A stretch of 42,440 nucleotides of DNA from Deltaproteobacteria bacterium (GCA_013349295.1 DUZW01000027.1:1-42440); one strand, 5' to 3'; shown: positions 33,161 to 41,862, numbered from the stretch's first letter. Translations and numbers: made by a program. Notes: generated by a model from the letters alone, not told the origin.

Positions 33161-33820
33161 TTACTCGGGCAACGTGTCGGAAAGCCCCCTGCCGATGGCA
33201 TACTTAATGAGGTCGGCGACGCGTTTAATGTTGAGCTTCTTCATCATATTGGCCCGATGGTGCTCAACGGTCCGCTTGCTGATGTCGAGTTTGTCTGCAA
33301 TATCCCTGCTGGTAACCCCCTCGGCCACCAGTTGCAGGATCTGCCTTTCCCTCGGCGTGAGAATCTCGCCTCCCGCCTCACCTCGACGTGTGCAGGAGGC
33401 GATGATCTCTTCCGGAAATTCACTGGAGAGATTGGGCGAGATATAAAATTCGCCCTTGCGAATCCTGGCGATGGCCGGGAGCAGCTCGGTGTCTGAATCT
33501 TCCTTGAGCAGATAGCCGTCCGCCCCGGAAGCGAAGGAAGAACAGAGGTACTGTTCGCCCTTGTGCATGGTCAGCATGAGAACCTTGATCGCAGGACAGA
33601 TCTTGCGCACCTCTCGGATTGCCTCAATCCCGCGCAGATTCGGCATGGAGATGTCGAGGATGGCGAGATCCGCAGGCGTGGTTTTCAGCAGCTCAATGAG
33701 CTCCAGGCCATCGGCTGCTTCACCGACCACCTTGAGGGCGGGGTCCTCTTCAATCATTTTTTTGACCCCATGTCGAATCAGGGCATGATCATCAGCCAGC
33801 ACTATACGACAGATACCCAT
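33161..33820 (-). CDS. NarL/FixJ-type response regulator (REC-LuxR HTH)
   Basis: The protein has 219 residues from ATG 33820, with AGGGAG upstream; a GTG at 33838 would add six. The receiver (about 5-120) has D10-D11, the phospho-acceptor Asp in L-A-I-L-D-I-S-M-P near 55, T in L-M-L-T-M, and K in Y-L-L-K-E. The LuxR-type helix-turn-helix (about 153-214) has L-T-P-R-E-R-Q-I-L-Q-L-V-A-E-G and S-K-R-T-V-E-H-H-R-A-N-M-M-K-K-L. No sensor kinase is in the window. The VWA/OmpA gene follows 103 bases downstream on the same strand and may be a target or operon partner. Confidence 0.93.
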   Translation of the reverse strand: MGICRIVLADDHALIRHGVKKMIEEDPALKVVGEAADGLELIELLKTTPADLAILDISMPNLRGIEAIREVRKICPAIKVLMLTMHKGEQYLCSSFASGADGYLLKEDSDTELLPAIARIRKGEFYISPNLSSEFPEEIIASCTRRGEAGGEILTPRERQILQLVAEGVTSRDIADKLDISKRTVEHHRANMMKKLNIKRVADLIKYAIGRGLSDTLPE

Positions 33821-34013
33821 GACACTCCCTTTGCTCACCAGAAAAACCAGGAAAAATCACATTATATTCCTTGGTCATATACAGTAGTCGAAAACTTCCC
33901 GCAGTAAAATTTGACACCCTCGCAAAAAGGAAAAGTATAACGCCAAGTCGCGAATAAGCAACGACAACATTTTGTAAGAAAACGTTTAAAGCGTGACGTC
34001 TCTGCGTTGTCTT

Positions 34014-34880
34014 TTAGTTTTTACCGACAAGCTCTTCCTGTCTTGGGGCGAAGGCATTATAAGCCAGACTGATTCCCAGGGCAAACAGGGTGGTACCCAC
34101 CCCGATTACGGCGCCGAGGGTGATTGGTGCAATCAGGGCCAGCCTGATAAGGACCGTGGCCACCGCATACCCGGAATTACGAAAGGATACCTGATATTGC
34201 GCGCTGTAGCGAAGCGAAATGAGGACCACCAGCACATCACTGAAAACAAGCAGGGTATAAAAGGAGGCAAAGGCGTTTTCCGGCAGCCCAAAGGCAAAAT
34301 AGCCCCAGAGGTCAACCACGCAGATACCCGCGAAGGAAAACAGCAGCAGCAGGGCGATCATTTTTTTAGCCAGGATGAAGTGGCTGCGGATTTTCTCATC
34401 TGCGCTGATGGGATGGGAGCGCTGCGCCTTGTAAAAAAAACCAAGGACAACAAAGATAAGCAGGGCTCCCACTGCGGAGGCGACGATACTGGCCAGGGAT
34501 GGCGCAATTTCCGCCCAGACCAGCGGTTCGCCGAAATGGGAAAACTCCTTGAAGGTATCCCGCAGGAGAATCAAGGAAAGGATCTCAAACTGTTTGCCCA
34601 CCGACTTGGTCACCGAATGGGACAGACTGAGAATAAGACTCACCACCTCAAGACCCAGCAGCAGGTTGAAGGCCTGCTCAATGGCGGCGAGGTGGGAAAG
34701 GGAAAAATGCGAGGCAAAGGGCTCGGGCACAAGATGCCGCCGGTTCAATTCGATGACGACAATGGCGGCGACAAAAAAACTCACCAGCACCGTGGCAAAA
34801 AATTTGAGGCCCGCCTTGCTTTCCAGATGCAGCTCAATCCAGTCGAAAAGAAAACCGGCCCGTAACATGATGAAATCCAT
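34014..34880 (-). CDS. Polytopic membrane protein of unknown function
   Basis: The protein has 288 residues from ATG 34880, preceded by AAGGTGA; the frame is open to 34988 but the added N-terminus is polar and has no ribosome binding site. At least six hydrophobic helices are seen: about 21-41 (FFATVLVSFFVAAIVVIEL), 65-85, 120-150, 170-190, 205-225 and 250-275. A conserved-looking soluble segment (S-H-S-V-T-K-S-V-G-K-Q-F-E, about 85-105) lies between helices. I do not recognise a family. It has divergent orientation to pcm, with a perfect hairpin between the two start codons. Confidence 0.7.
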   Translation of the reverse strand: MDFIMLRAGFLFDWIELHLESKAGLKFFATVLVSFFVAAIVVIELNRRHLVPEPFASHFSLSHLAAIEQAFNLLLGLEVVSLILSLSHSVTKSVGKQFEILSLILLRDTFKEFSHFGEPLVWAEIAPSLASIVASAVGALLIFVVLGFFYKAQRSHPISADEKIRSHFILAKKMIALLLLFSFAGICVVDLWGYFAFGLPENAFASFYTLLVFSDVLVVLISLRYSAQYQVSFRNSGYAVATVLIRLALIAPITLGAVIGVGTTLFALGISLAYNAFAPRQEELVGKN

Positions 34881-34948
34881 ACTGCCCGTCACCTTCTCAT
34901 AACATTGGGATGATTCCGCTCTCTTTTTTTCTAATCTGTATTTGGGGG

Positions 34949-34979
34949 CGGCACAAACTTTTGCTGAAAGTTTGTGCCG
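34949..34979. promoter_or_regulatory. Perfect 12-bp hairpin in a divergent promoter region
   Basis: CGGCACAAACTT (34949-34960), loop TTGCTGA (34961-34967), AAGTTTGTGCCG (34968-34979). It lies between the start codons of the membrane-protein gene (34880, minus) and pcm (35113, plus). No T-run suitable for termination follows in either direction (TTTCTCC on the plus side is weak). It could be an operator, an RNA leader structure, or a terminator of a short transcript. Confidence 0.5.
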
Positions 34980-35112
34980 TTTCTCCATAATAACGGTTCA
35001 TTCCACCATCCGTCCAAGAAAATCTTTGACTTGCGCCGACCGGATGGGCAATCATGAGAACAGGAGCTGTTCTTAAGCAGTCAATCCCATCCTGTTTGGC
35101 TCGGAGGTGATC

Positions 35113-35775
35113 ATGAGCGCGGAAATGATCCAGGCTATGCTCCGCACCATTGAAGAGGAATTCCGCTTTACCGGCGGACTCACCGGCCGCTATGTTCTCC
35201 GCCAAGAGGTATTTGACGCCATGGCCGCGGTGCGGCGCGAGAAATTCGTTCCGGACGAGTGCAAGCCCTACGCCTATGACAACACCCCGCTGCCAATCGG
35301 CAACGGCCAAACCATCTCCCAGCCCTTTATCGTCGCGCTGATGACCGACCTGCTGGAACCGGAGCCCAACGACATTATCCTGGAAATCGGCACCGGCTCG
35401 GGTTACCAGGCCGCTGTTCTCTCGCAACTGGTCAAACGGGTATACAGCCTTGAGATCATCCCTGAACTGGCCAAACAGGCGGCCCAGCGCTTACATAAAC
35501 TGGGTTACGACACGGTGGAGGTCATTGCCTCCGACGGCTCTTCCGGGTTGCCGGAGCATGCCCCATATGACGGAATCATCGTCACTGCCGCGGCGCCGAG
35601 AATCCCCGAGGCCCTTGTCGAGCAGTTGGCGCCTTCCGGCAGACTGGTCATTCCGGTGGGTCCGCCCCATCAACCCCAGGACCTGGTGCTGGTGCAGAAA
35701 TTCGGCAACAGGATCAGCCGGCAGAGCATTCTTTCCGTGGCCTTTGTCCCTTTCACCGGGCAGGTGGAGACCTGA
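35113..35775 (+). CDS. pcm: Protein-L-isoaspartate O-methyltransferase
   Basis: The protein has 220 residues from ATG 35113, with GGAGG at 35103-35107. It repairs isoaspartyl sites in aged proteins using S-adenosylmethionine in the cytosol. Motif I is I-L-E-I-G-T-G-S-G-Y-Q-A-A-V-L (about 86-100). Other Pcm features are R-E-x-F-V-P-D, Y-D-N-T-P-L-P-I-G-N-G-Q-T-I-S-Q-P (about 54-70), V-Y-S-L-E-I-I-P, and Y-D-G-I-I-V-T-A-A-A-P-R-I-P near 153-166. The C-terminus ends F-V-P-F-T-G. The length matches bacterial Pcm (208-226). It converges on the TRAP genes. Confidence 0.96.
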   Translation: MSAEMIQAMLRTIEEEFRFTGGLTGRYVLRQEVFDAMAAVRREKFVPDECKPYAYDNTPLPIGNGQTISQPFIVALMTDLLEPEPNDIILEIGTGSGYQAAVLSQLVKRVYSLEIIPELAKQAAQRLHKLGYDTVEVIASDGSSGLPEHAPYDGIIVTAAAPRIPEALVEQLAPSGRLVIPVGPPHQPQDLVLVQKFGNRISRQSILSVAFVPFTGQVET

Positions 35776-35799
35776 GGGACAACCCCGGAGACAAAACCG

Positions 35800-37065
35800 T
35801 TACCCGAATAGCCCGACCAAAAAAAGACTCAACAACGGGAAATAGGTAATGATGCCCAGGGTGACAAACAGTATCGCCAAAAATGGCAGGGTGGCGGTGT
35901 ACAATTCGGCGATTGGCCGCTCAAAACGATAGCTGGCCAGAAAAAGATCGAGACCCACCGGCGGGGTGCAGTAGCCGATCTGCAGGTTCGTCAAAAAGAT
36001 GATCCCCAGGTGGGTGAGATCGACCCCATAACCCTGGGCAATGGGCACGATAAGCGGCACCACCAGCACCAGGGCTGAAAAGATATCGAGCAAGGCGCCG
36101 ACAATGAGCAGAAAGATGTTCAGCAGCAAAAGAAAGGTGTACTTGCTTGAGATATGCTCCCGGATCAGGGCAAAGATCCGGGCAGGAATCTCCTGATCGA
36201 TCAAAAAACTGGTGGAAGCCATGGAAGCGGCCAGCACCACGAAAATCCCTCCGAACAGAGCCATGCTCCGCACCACTATCGCCGGCAACCGCGCCGGAGT
36301 GATGTCCCGATGGACGCAAACCTCCACGAACAGAACGTAGAGGGCCGTTACCGCCGCAGCCTCGCCCACGACAAAAAAGCCGCCGTAGATCCCCCCAAGA
36401 ACAATGACCGGCAACGGCAGCTCCCAGGCTGCGGCACGGAGGGCTCGCCCCATGGCGCCGGCCGACAGCGGCTGCCGGGGACCCCGCGTGGCCGCGCCCT
36501 TCCTGATGCTGTACGCACCCAGCAGAGCCAGCATCAACAGGCCGGGGAGAATCCCGGCCAAAAAAAGATGGTCGATCCGGGTCTCGGCGATAACCCCGTA
36601 AAGGATAAGGGGAAGGCTGGGCGGGAACAACAGACCCAAGCTGCCGGAAGTGGTGATAAGACCGAGGGAAAACTTTTCCGGATAACGATCCTTGAGCATG
36701 ACCGGAAACAACAGGCCGCCCAAGGCAAAGATGGTCACTCCGGAAGCTCCGGTAAAAGCGGTGAAAACCGAACACACCACCAGGGTGATCACCGCAAGCC
36801 CTCCCGGCATCCAGCCCAGGAGCACGTTGGACAGATCCAGCAACCGCACCGGGGCCTTGCTTTCGGAAAGCACGGTCCCGGCGAGGATAAACAGGGGAAG
36901 GGAGAGCAAAAGCGGGGTATCGGCCAGCCGGGACATCTCGATGACCACCACGGAAGGATCGACGCCTGCGCCATGAAAGGCGAGCAGGGCCAAGGCGGCC
37001 ATCACCACGAACAACGGGCTGCCCAATACGGCCAGCCCGATAATGATCAGTTGCAGAAGCTGCAT
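35800..37065 (-). CDS. dctM: TRAP transporter large permease, DctM-like
   Basis: The protein has 421 residues, normal for DctM. It is strongly hydrophobic, with about 12 helices. Typical segments are P-L-F-V-V-M-A-A-L-A-L at the start, S-L-P-L-F-I-L-A-G-T-V-L near 55-66, G-A-S-G-V-T-I-F-A-L-G-G-L-L-F-P, S-G-S-L-G-L-L-F-P-P-S-L-P-L-I-L-Y-G, and L-Q-I-G-Y-C-T-P-P-V-G-L-D-L-F near the end. It is the Na+-coupled transmembrane subunit. The gene is last in the TatT-DctP-DctQ-DctM operon; the DctQ gene ends 21 bases upstream. Confidence 0.95.
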   Translation of the reverse strand: MQLLQLIIIGLAVLGSPLFVVMAALALLAFHGAGVDPSVVVIEMSRLADTPLLLSLPLFILAGTVLSESKAPVRLLDLSNVLLGWMPGGLAVITLVVCSVFTAFTGASGVTIFALGGLLFPVMLKDRYPEKFSLGLITTSGSLGLLFPPSLPLILYGVIAETRIDHLFLAGILPGLLMLALLGAYSIRKGAATRGPRQPLSAGAMGRALRAAAWELPLPVIVLGGIYGGFFVVGEAAAVTALYVLFVEVCVHRDITPARLPAIVVRSMALFGGIFVVLAASMASTSFLIDQEIPARIFALIREHISSKYTFLLLLNIFLLIVGALLDIFSALVLVVPLIVPIAQGYGVDLTHLGIIFLTNLQIGYCTPPVGLDLFLASYRFERPIAELYTATLPFLAILFVTLGIITYFPLLSLFLVGLFG

Positions 37066-37086
37066 ATCAGAATCTCATCCATCTTC

Positions 37087-37614
37087 TCAAGAAGATACGG
37101 CTCCTTTCCCAAAGGCGACGATAACACTGCGCACGCCGCGGATCAGGAAACGAAGGGCTATCGCGGCAAAGGCAATGGGAAAAATCAGGTTGAGCTGCCA
37201 GGAGGCAATCCCGGCTATCTCTTGTCCGCCGCTCTGGAGCGCCTCCTGGCGGACAAAAACAACAGCCTGCCAGGCAAGGATCACACAGACGCCCGTGGCA
37301 AAAACATGCCGCACCACCCGCAGCCAGCAAAAAATCGATTTGGGCAAAAGATGGGAGGTAAGATCAATGGAGATATGCTTGTCCATTTTGGTGGCCACCA
37401 CGGCCCCGAGAAGCCCGGCCCATAAAACCATCACCCGCAGGAGCGGATCGGCCCAAGACAGCCCCCCGCCCCACACGTCGCGCAGCACGATCTGCGCACA
37501 GGCCAGAACAATCATGGCTGCAAGAAGCAGAAGAAGAACCGCCTCCTCAAGCCGCTCCAGCAACCGGCTTATCAGCTGAAAGCTCCCGGAAAGCCAGGTC
37601 CCGAGGCCCATCAT
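37087..37614 (-). CDS. dctQ: TRAP transporter small permease, DctQ-like
   Basis: The protein has 175 residues and four predicted helices: about 26-46, 58-78, 100-120 and 140-160. It has the family W-A-D-P-L-L-R-V-M-V-L-W-A-G-L-L-G segment followed by K-M-D-K-H-I-S-I-D (about 54-83), usual for DctQ. It forms the small membrane subunit with DctM. Its start overlaps the DctP stop by ATGA, so translation is coupled. Confidence 0.93.
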   Translation of the reverse strand: MMGLGTWLSGSFQLISRLLERLEEAVLLLLLAAMIVLACAQIVLRDVWGGGLSWADPLLRVMVLWAGLLGAVVATKMDKHISIDLTSHLLPKSIFCWLRVVRHVFATGVCVILAWQAVVFVRQEALQSGGQEIAGIASWQLNLIFPIAFAAIALRFLIRGVRSVIVAFGKGAVSS

Positions 37615-38648
37615 TTCGCACCAGCCCCACCGGCGGGTTTTGCCCGGAAATCGGCAAGCAAACGGGTCGCCGCCTCGTATATTTCACGGGAAAAGGCCGT
37701 ACCGACCAGACGCGGCACGGTTTTCTGGTCGCGCACCGCCATCAGTTGCCGCAGGGTTTCCTTCTCCGCCGCCACCAGCCGGATGCCGTTATTTTTCAGG
37801 GTCGCCAGAGCCTCGTCGTTGCTGCTCCGGGTGTCGATCAACAGTCCCGCGAAATGCTTTTTCGCGGCAGCCGCCATCATGGCGGCATGGTGGGGTGGGA
37901 GCTTGTCAAAGGCGTTTTTGGAAAAGACCAGACCGCCATAGGCGTAACCAAAGGGCGTGTCGGTAATATATTTGGTCCGGGTAAACCACTGGAGAACGAT
38001 GGAACCGTAAAATCCGTTGAACACCGTGTTGATCATGCCGGTTTGCAGGGAGGACAGCACGTCCGGAATGGAAAGGGGAATGGGAGTGACCCCAACATCC
38101 TCAAGAAAAGAGCGGCTCAGGGGATCATTCTCCGGCGCCCAACACTTGCTCGTCCGCAACTGGGCCACCGTCGTGATCGGCTCGCCCGACATGGTGTAGA
38201 CAAAACCGACCTCGGTCATGGCCAGCAGCACCAGATCCTTTTCCAGAAAAGCCTTTTGAAACAGCGGGAACAGTCCCTCGGCTACCCGGTCCACCTCGGC
38301 ATAGGACCTGAAAAGAAAAGGGATGGCCATGACCCGAAAATCCGGCACGGTCTCGCTTATCCCGGTCATGGTAAAACCACCGCCCTGGAGCTGACCGATC
38401 CGCATCTTCCGGTACATGGTCCGGTCGTCACCCATCACCCCGCCCATGTAGAACTTAAACCCGATCTCGCCATTGCTCTTGCTGCTCACTTCTTCCTGGA
38501 AATCCTGAAACCGCTTGGCCCAGACGCTGCCTTCCGGGGCAAGAGAGGCAATCTTGAACAGATAGCGGGGCGCGGCTTGTGCGCCAGAAGGGGCCATGAC
38601 CGCCAGAGAAACAATAACCAAGCAGACCGTGCGCAGCAGACGATTCAT
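37611..38648 (-). CDS. dctP: TRAP transporter substrate-binding protein, DctP-family
   Basis: The protein has 345 residues with a signal peptide at 1-25 (VCLVIVSLAVMAPSGAQA). DctP features are I-A-S-L-A-P-E-G-S-V-W, F-Y-M-G-G-V-M-G-D-D, and the long P-D-V-L-S-S-L-Q-T-G-M-I-N-T-V-F-N-G hinge. In most DctP/SiaP proteins the K-x-R-x-P strand provides an Arg that binds the substrate carboxylate. Here it reads K168-C-W170-A-P172, so Trp replaces that Arg. Together with TatT upstream this suggests a different ligand, perhaps hydrophobic. The stop overlaps the DctQ start. Confidence 0.94.
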   Translation of the reverse strand: MNRLLRTVCLVIVSLAVMAPSGAQAAPRYLFKIASLAPEGSVWAKRFQDFQEEVSSKSNGEIGFKFYMGGVMGDDRTMYRKMRIGQLQGGGFTMTGISETVPDFRVMAIPFLFRSYAEVDRVAEGLFPLFQKAFLEKDLVLLAMTEVGFVYTMSGEPITTVAQLRTSKCWAPENDPLSRSFLEDVGVTPIPLSIPDVLSSLQTGMINTVFNGFYGSIVLQWFTRTKYITDTPFGYAYGGLVFSKNAFDKLPPHHAAMMAAAAKKHFAGLLIDTRSSNDEALATLKNNGIRLVAAEKETLRQLMAVRDQKTVPRLVGTAFSREIYEAATRLLADFRAKPAGGAGAK

Positions 38649-38766
38649 CGCGTCACTCCCAAAAAAATCTAATTAACCAGTTTGAGGTCAACACTGGACG
38701 AAACCCCCGGAAAAATTAACTGTTAAGCAGTGCCGATGACCAGGCAGGCGTGACTCTGGTGAATTA

Positions 38767-39657
38767 TTACAAAAAATCATCGACCTGGGCCAGCAGTTTC
38801 TGGGCCCGCCGCCGGGCCAGTACATTGGGCAGGGTCAGATCCGGCGCCTGGGCAAGATCAAAGGCAAGCGCCTCCTCCAGAAGACGGACAAAAAGCTCCC
38901 GATCAAAAGTTTGCCGGGCATAATATTCGGCATAGGCCACCAGAGTCGGCAGAAACCGCCGATGACCAAGGACAAGGGCTCTTTCAAAATGGGCCCGGCT
39001 CACGTCCGGTCTGCCGCCCAGCATCACCGGGCGGGAACCATAATAGATGCCGAGAAAAAGATGGGCGCCGCCATGATAAAACCCTTCATCCAGGGCCAGC
39101 ACCCGCAGCATCAGCTGTTCAATCTTGGGCAGGTCGGCGAGCGCCGCAGGTGCGCCCTTGCTGAAACCGATCCAGGTGGCCCAACCGTAACCACCCCAAA
39201 ACAGTTTTTCCACCTCCCCGGACCCCACGGACTGCACCGCCTCGCTGAAACCGGCAAGGGGAATTTGCTCTGCTCCGGCGAGGCCTTTATGCGTACCAAG
39301 CAGGCGCAAGCCGTATTCCCTGGCCCTTTCCCCAAGCATCGCCGCCCGTTGCGGACGGCCACATTCCGGCGAGAGACTCGCGTAAGCAGTATATGCTTGG
39401 GTGCCATACGCCAGCAGCCGGGCATTGTCCGGATCGGAAACCAGCAGACTGTCAAGCATCAGCAGGTAGGAGGGCACGCCATCGCAGACCAGCTCCAGGT
39501 CTGCCTGGCGGTTGAGATTTTTAACCACCGGACCGATCATCGGCGGGATGACCATTGAGGCGCACCCCGGCAACAGAAAAAGGGCCACGACCAGTAAAAC
39601 GACGAGCACCCTTTGTCTCGCGAAAAAAACCACCCATTGGTCAATGATTTTCTGCAT
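38767..39657 (-). CDS. TRAP-associated lipoprotein, TatT-like (helical TPR-like)
   Basis: The protein has 296 residues from ATG 39657; 13 more residues are possible from 39696. Residues 1-31 are a lipoprotein signal peptide with lipobox L-L-P-G-C-A-S (Cys about 32). The mature part is helical, with TPR-like helix pairs (for example A-R-L-L-A-Y-G-T-Q-A-Y and G-G-A-H-L-F-L-G-I-Y-Y-G-S-R-P). It fits TatT, the trimeric TRAP-associated protein described with Treponema pallidum Tp0956/Tp0957, which holds TatP and has a ligand-sized pore. It heads the TRAP operon; dctP begins 118 bases downstream. Confidence 0.85.
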   Translation of the reverse strand: MQKIIDQWVVFFARQRVLVVLLVVALFLLPGCASMVIPPMIGPVVKNLNRQADLELVCDGVPSYLLMLDSLLVSDPDNARLLAYGTQAYTAYASLSPECGRPQRAAMLGERAREYGLRLLGTHKGLAGAEQIPLAGFSEAVQSVGSGEVEKLFWGGYGWATWIGFSKGAPAALADLPKIEQLMLRVLALDEGFYHGGAHLFLGIYYGSRPVMLGGRPDVSRAHFERALVLGHRRFLPTLVAYAEYYARQTFDRELFVRLLEEALAFDLAQAPDLTLPNVLARRRAQKLLAQVDDFL

Positions 39658-39765
39658 GGCCAACCTGATCCTTGTACTCGAAGTGATTGCGGGCATACCC
39701 AGGTCCTTTCAGGCCGAATATACCATACCCCTTTGCACCTCGGATACAGGCAAGCGGACCCGGCG

Positions 39766-39802
39766 TAAAAAAAATGCCCCAGCAAAAAAATTACCAGGGC
39801 AT
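39766..39802 (-). terminator. Rho-independent terminator of the FKBP gene
   Basis: On the minus strand ATGCCC (39802-39797) pairs with GGGCAT (39779-39774), followed by eight T (plus-strand A 39766-39773). It lies 26 bases after the FKBP stop at 39828, and upstream of the TatT start at 39657, so it also separates the two transcripts. Confidence 0.85.
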
Positions 39803-39827
39803 CCCGACACAATCATTTTTCCCCGAA

Positions 39828-40256
39828 TCAGGAAATCGCCACCAATTCCAGATCAAAGGTGAGATCCTTGCCTGCCAGAGGCGGATTGGCGTCCAGAATG
39901 ACAGCCTCGTCACTGACCGCCACGACGGTGACCACAACCAGTTCGCCGTTGGGTCCGCCCATCTGCAGTTTCTGGTCAACCTCCGGATTGAGATCCGGGG
40001 GAACCTGCTCCCGCGGCACCTCAATGACCATCGCTTCATTCTTTTCGCCATAGGCCTTGTGCGCGGGGATGGTGACTTTTTTCTTATCGCCGATGGCCAT
40101 TCCAAGGACAGCTTCCTCAAAACCCACGATTACCTGGCCGCTGCCAAGGGTAAAGCCAAGAGGGTCGCGCCCGGCAGAGGAATCAAAAACAGTCCCATCC
40201 TCCAGCGTGCCGGTATAATGGATCTTGACGCTATCTCCTTTTTTGGCCTGTGACAT
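39828..40256 (-). CDS. SlyD/FkpB-like FKBP peptidyl-prolyl isomerase
   Basis: The protein has 142 residues. The FKBP fold starts K-K-G-D-S-V-K-I-H-Y-T-G-T-L-E-D-G-T-V-F-D-S-S. After G-Q-V-I-V-G-F-E-E-A-V-L-G-M comes the IF-domain insertion (about 75-120), with K-A-Y-G-E-K-N, then P-L-A-G-K-D-L-T-F-D-L-E-L at the end, the SlyD/SlpA order. It lacks the His-rich metal tail of E. coli SlyD and is nearer FkpB (SlpA). It speeds proline isomerisation and assists folding in the cytoplasm. It is followed by its own terminator. Confidence 0.93.
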   Translation of the reverse strand: MSQAKKGDSVKIHYTGTLEDGTVFDSSAGRDPLGFTLGSGQVIVGFEEAVLGMAIGDKKKVTIPAHKAYGEKNEAMVIEVPREQVPPDLNPEVDQKLQMGGPNGELVVVTVVAVSDEAVILDANPPLAGKDLTFDLELVAIS

Positions 40257-40450
40257 ATCTTTCTCCTTTTTGTCTTCTCCCTGAGCGGGATTTTATCTTA
40301 ATAAAATCAAAGCGTTACAATATTGACCAACATGGTGCCCCGCATTTTTTTAAAGAATGCTACTTGCCGAGGCCCTTCTTTGGCTTTAAGCTGGGGCCCT
40401 ACTTATTCTCTTCAAACAGCAGCGCCGCGGCGGCAGCAAAGGACTTATTC

Positions 40451-40681
40451 ATGTTCGAATGGATTCTCACAGGACTCAGCATCCTGGGAACCATCTACAA
40501 CCTGCAGAAACGCGTTGCAGGCTGGGTGATCTGGAGCATCGCCAATCTTGGCTGGATTGCCGCCTTTTCCCATAAGGGGATGATGGCCGAGGCCTTTCTC
40601 TTCTCCGTCTATCTGGTACTCTCCGTTTACGGCATCTTCAAATGGTGGCCCAACCGGTCCCACCACACGGAAAAAGAATAA
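40451..40681 (+). CDS. Small membrane protein, PnuC-like
   Basis: The protein has 76 residues from ATG 40451, with AAAGGA upstream. It has two or three hydrophobic helices (about 5-20, 24-41, 47-66). The segment N-L-G-W-I-A-A-F-S-H-K-G-M-M-A-E-A-F-L-F and the V-Y-G-I-F-K-W-W end recall a single unit of the PnuC nicotinamide riboside transporter, but it is too short for the full seven-helix carrier. It might assemble as an oligomer or be a relict. It ends 10 bases before the MetF stop on the other strand. Confidence 0.6.
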   Translation: MFEWILTGLSILGTIYNLQKRVAGWVIWSIANLGWIAAFSHKGMMAEAFLFSVYLVLSVYGIFKWWPNRSHHTEKE

Positions 40682-40690
40682 AACCTCTGC

Positions 40691-41581
40691 TCAACCTCCC
40701 AGTTGAACGGAATCCTCCACCCCGAGAGATTGGTAAATATCCAGGGCCTCCCGGGAGTGATTCAGGGTATAAAAATGGATACCCCGCACCTCGTTGTCGA
40801 TCAGATCGCGAACCTGCTCGCTGGCCCAGTGCACACCGACCTTTTCCACCTGTTCGTCGCTTCTGGCCCGATCCAGCGCACGCAGCAACGATGCCGGAAT
40901 CCTTGCCCCGGCGGCAAGTTCCGCCATCCGCACCATGCCGCTCTTGGTGGTGATGGGCATCAGCCCGGCAATGATGGGCACCGTAATGCCGGCCAGTGTA
41001 CAACGATCACGAAAATCATAAAAGTCGCGGTTGTCGAAAAATAGCTGGGTAACAATATAGTCCGCACCCGCATCAACCTTGGCCTTGAGATAATCCATCT
41101 CAAGCAAGCGGTTGGGGGTGGCGGGATGCCCCTCCGGAAATCCGGCAACACCTACGCCGATCCGGGGGAAATTCTTTTTGATAAAAGCGACCAGATCGGC
41201 GGCATAGGCAAACCCATCCTGAGGCTGCACGAAATCCGTCTGGCCCTTGGGAGGATCGCCGCGAAGGGCGAGAATATTCTCAACGCCGCTCTCGGTATAA
41301 TTGCGAAGAATTTCCCCTGTTTCCGCCCGGCTCGAGCCAACGCAGGTAAGATGGGAGACAACGGTGAGGTTGGTCTCCTGCTGGATCCTGACAATCAGCT
41401 TATGGGTCCGGTCCCGGGTCGAGCCGCCCGCCCCGTAGGTTACACTCACATAGGCAGGCTTAAGGGGCATCAGGTCGGAGATATTGGCAAAAAGATTTTC
41501 CCAGCCAGGCTCATCCTTGGGCGGGAAAAATTCAAAACTGAAGGAAATCCGGTTTTTTTCAAGTATGTCTCTAACCAGCAT
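40691..41581 (-). CDS. metF: Methylenetetrahydrofolate reductase
   Basis: The protein has 296 residues from ATG 41581, where the family start begins; a longer frame to 41617 adds 12. The enzyme reduces 5,10-methylene-THF to 5-methyl-THF using FAD, in methionine and C1 metabolism. Landmarks are F-S-F-E-F-F-P-P-K (about 16-24, catalytic Glu), S-V-T-Y-G-A-G-G-S-T-R-D-R-T, H-L-T-C-V-G, I-L-A-L-R-G-D-P-P, and D-Y-I-V-T-Q-L-F-F-D. In acetogens and sulfate reducers MetF can serve the Wood-Ljungdahl pathway with MetV; no metV is seen here. Confidence 0.95.
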   Translation of the reverse strand: MLVRDILEKNRISFSFEFFPPKDEPGWENLFANISDLMPLKPAYVSVTYGAGGSTRDRTHKLIVRIQQETNLTVVSHLTCVGSSRAETGEILRNYTESGVENILALRGDPPKGQTDFVQPQDGFAYAADLVAFIKKNFPRIGVGVAGFPEGHPATPNRLLEMDYLKAKVDAGADYIVTQLFFDNRDFYDFRDRCTLAGITVPIIAGLMPITTKSGMVRMAELAAGARIPASLLRALDRARSDEQVEKVGVHWASEQVRDLIDNEVRGIHFYTLNHSREALDIYQSLGVEDSVQLGG

Positions 41582-41862
41582 CGTCTCTCTAACCCGTTGT
41601 TTTGGTAAAAATTTCAAATAGTAAAAGAATCAACCATCTCCCACAGTTAACGAACTCGCACAAGGGAAGACGACCACATGTCCGTAACACAAAATCAAAG
41701 AGTTACCAAGCAATAACTGTTATAATCGCGTCTTTTTAGCGATTTCAACGACTTTACCCACTGATTGCTCGATAAATTCACGGCGATCGAAAAAAAAACA
41801 CGGTTGTCGACAAATACGCCGTCGGGGATCGCAAGCCGGACAAAACAGGATCTCATCTTGAC
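41582..41862. other. Intergenic region upstream of the pentapeptide gene
   Basis: This holds the metF promoter (minus) and DNA before the plus-strand promoter at 41863. TTATAAT at about 41719 resembles a -10 but has no matched -35. AATCGC ... GCGATT near 41723-41743 is a weak six-pair hairpin. No ORF or RNA gene was seen. Confidence 0.4.

Noticed and set aside
36154..37425. 423-residue plus-strand frame opposite dctM and dctQ
   Set aside because: It is antisense to membrane-protein genes and extremely Gln/Lys/Gly-rich, an artefact of hydrophobic codons on the other strand.
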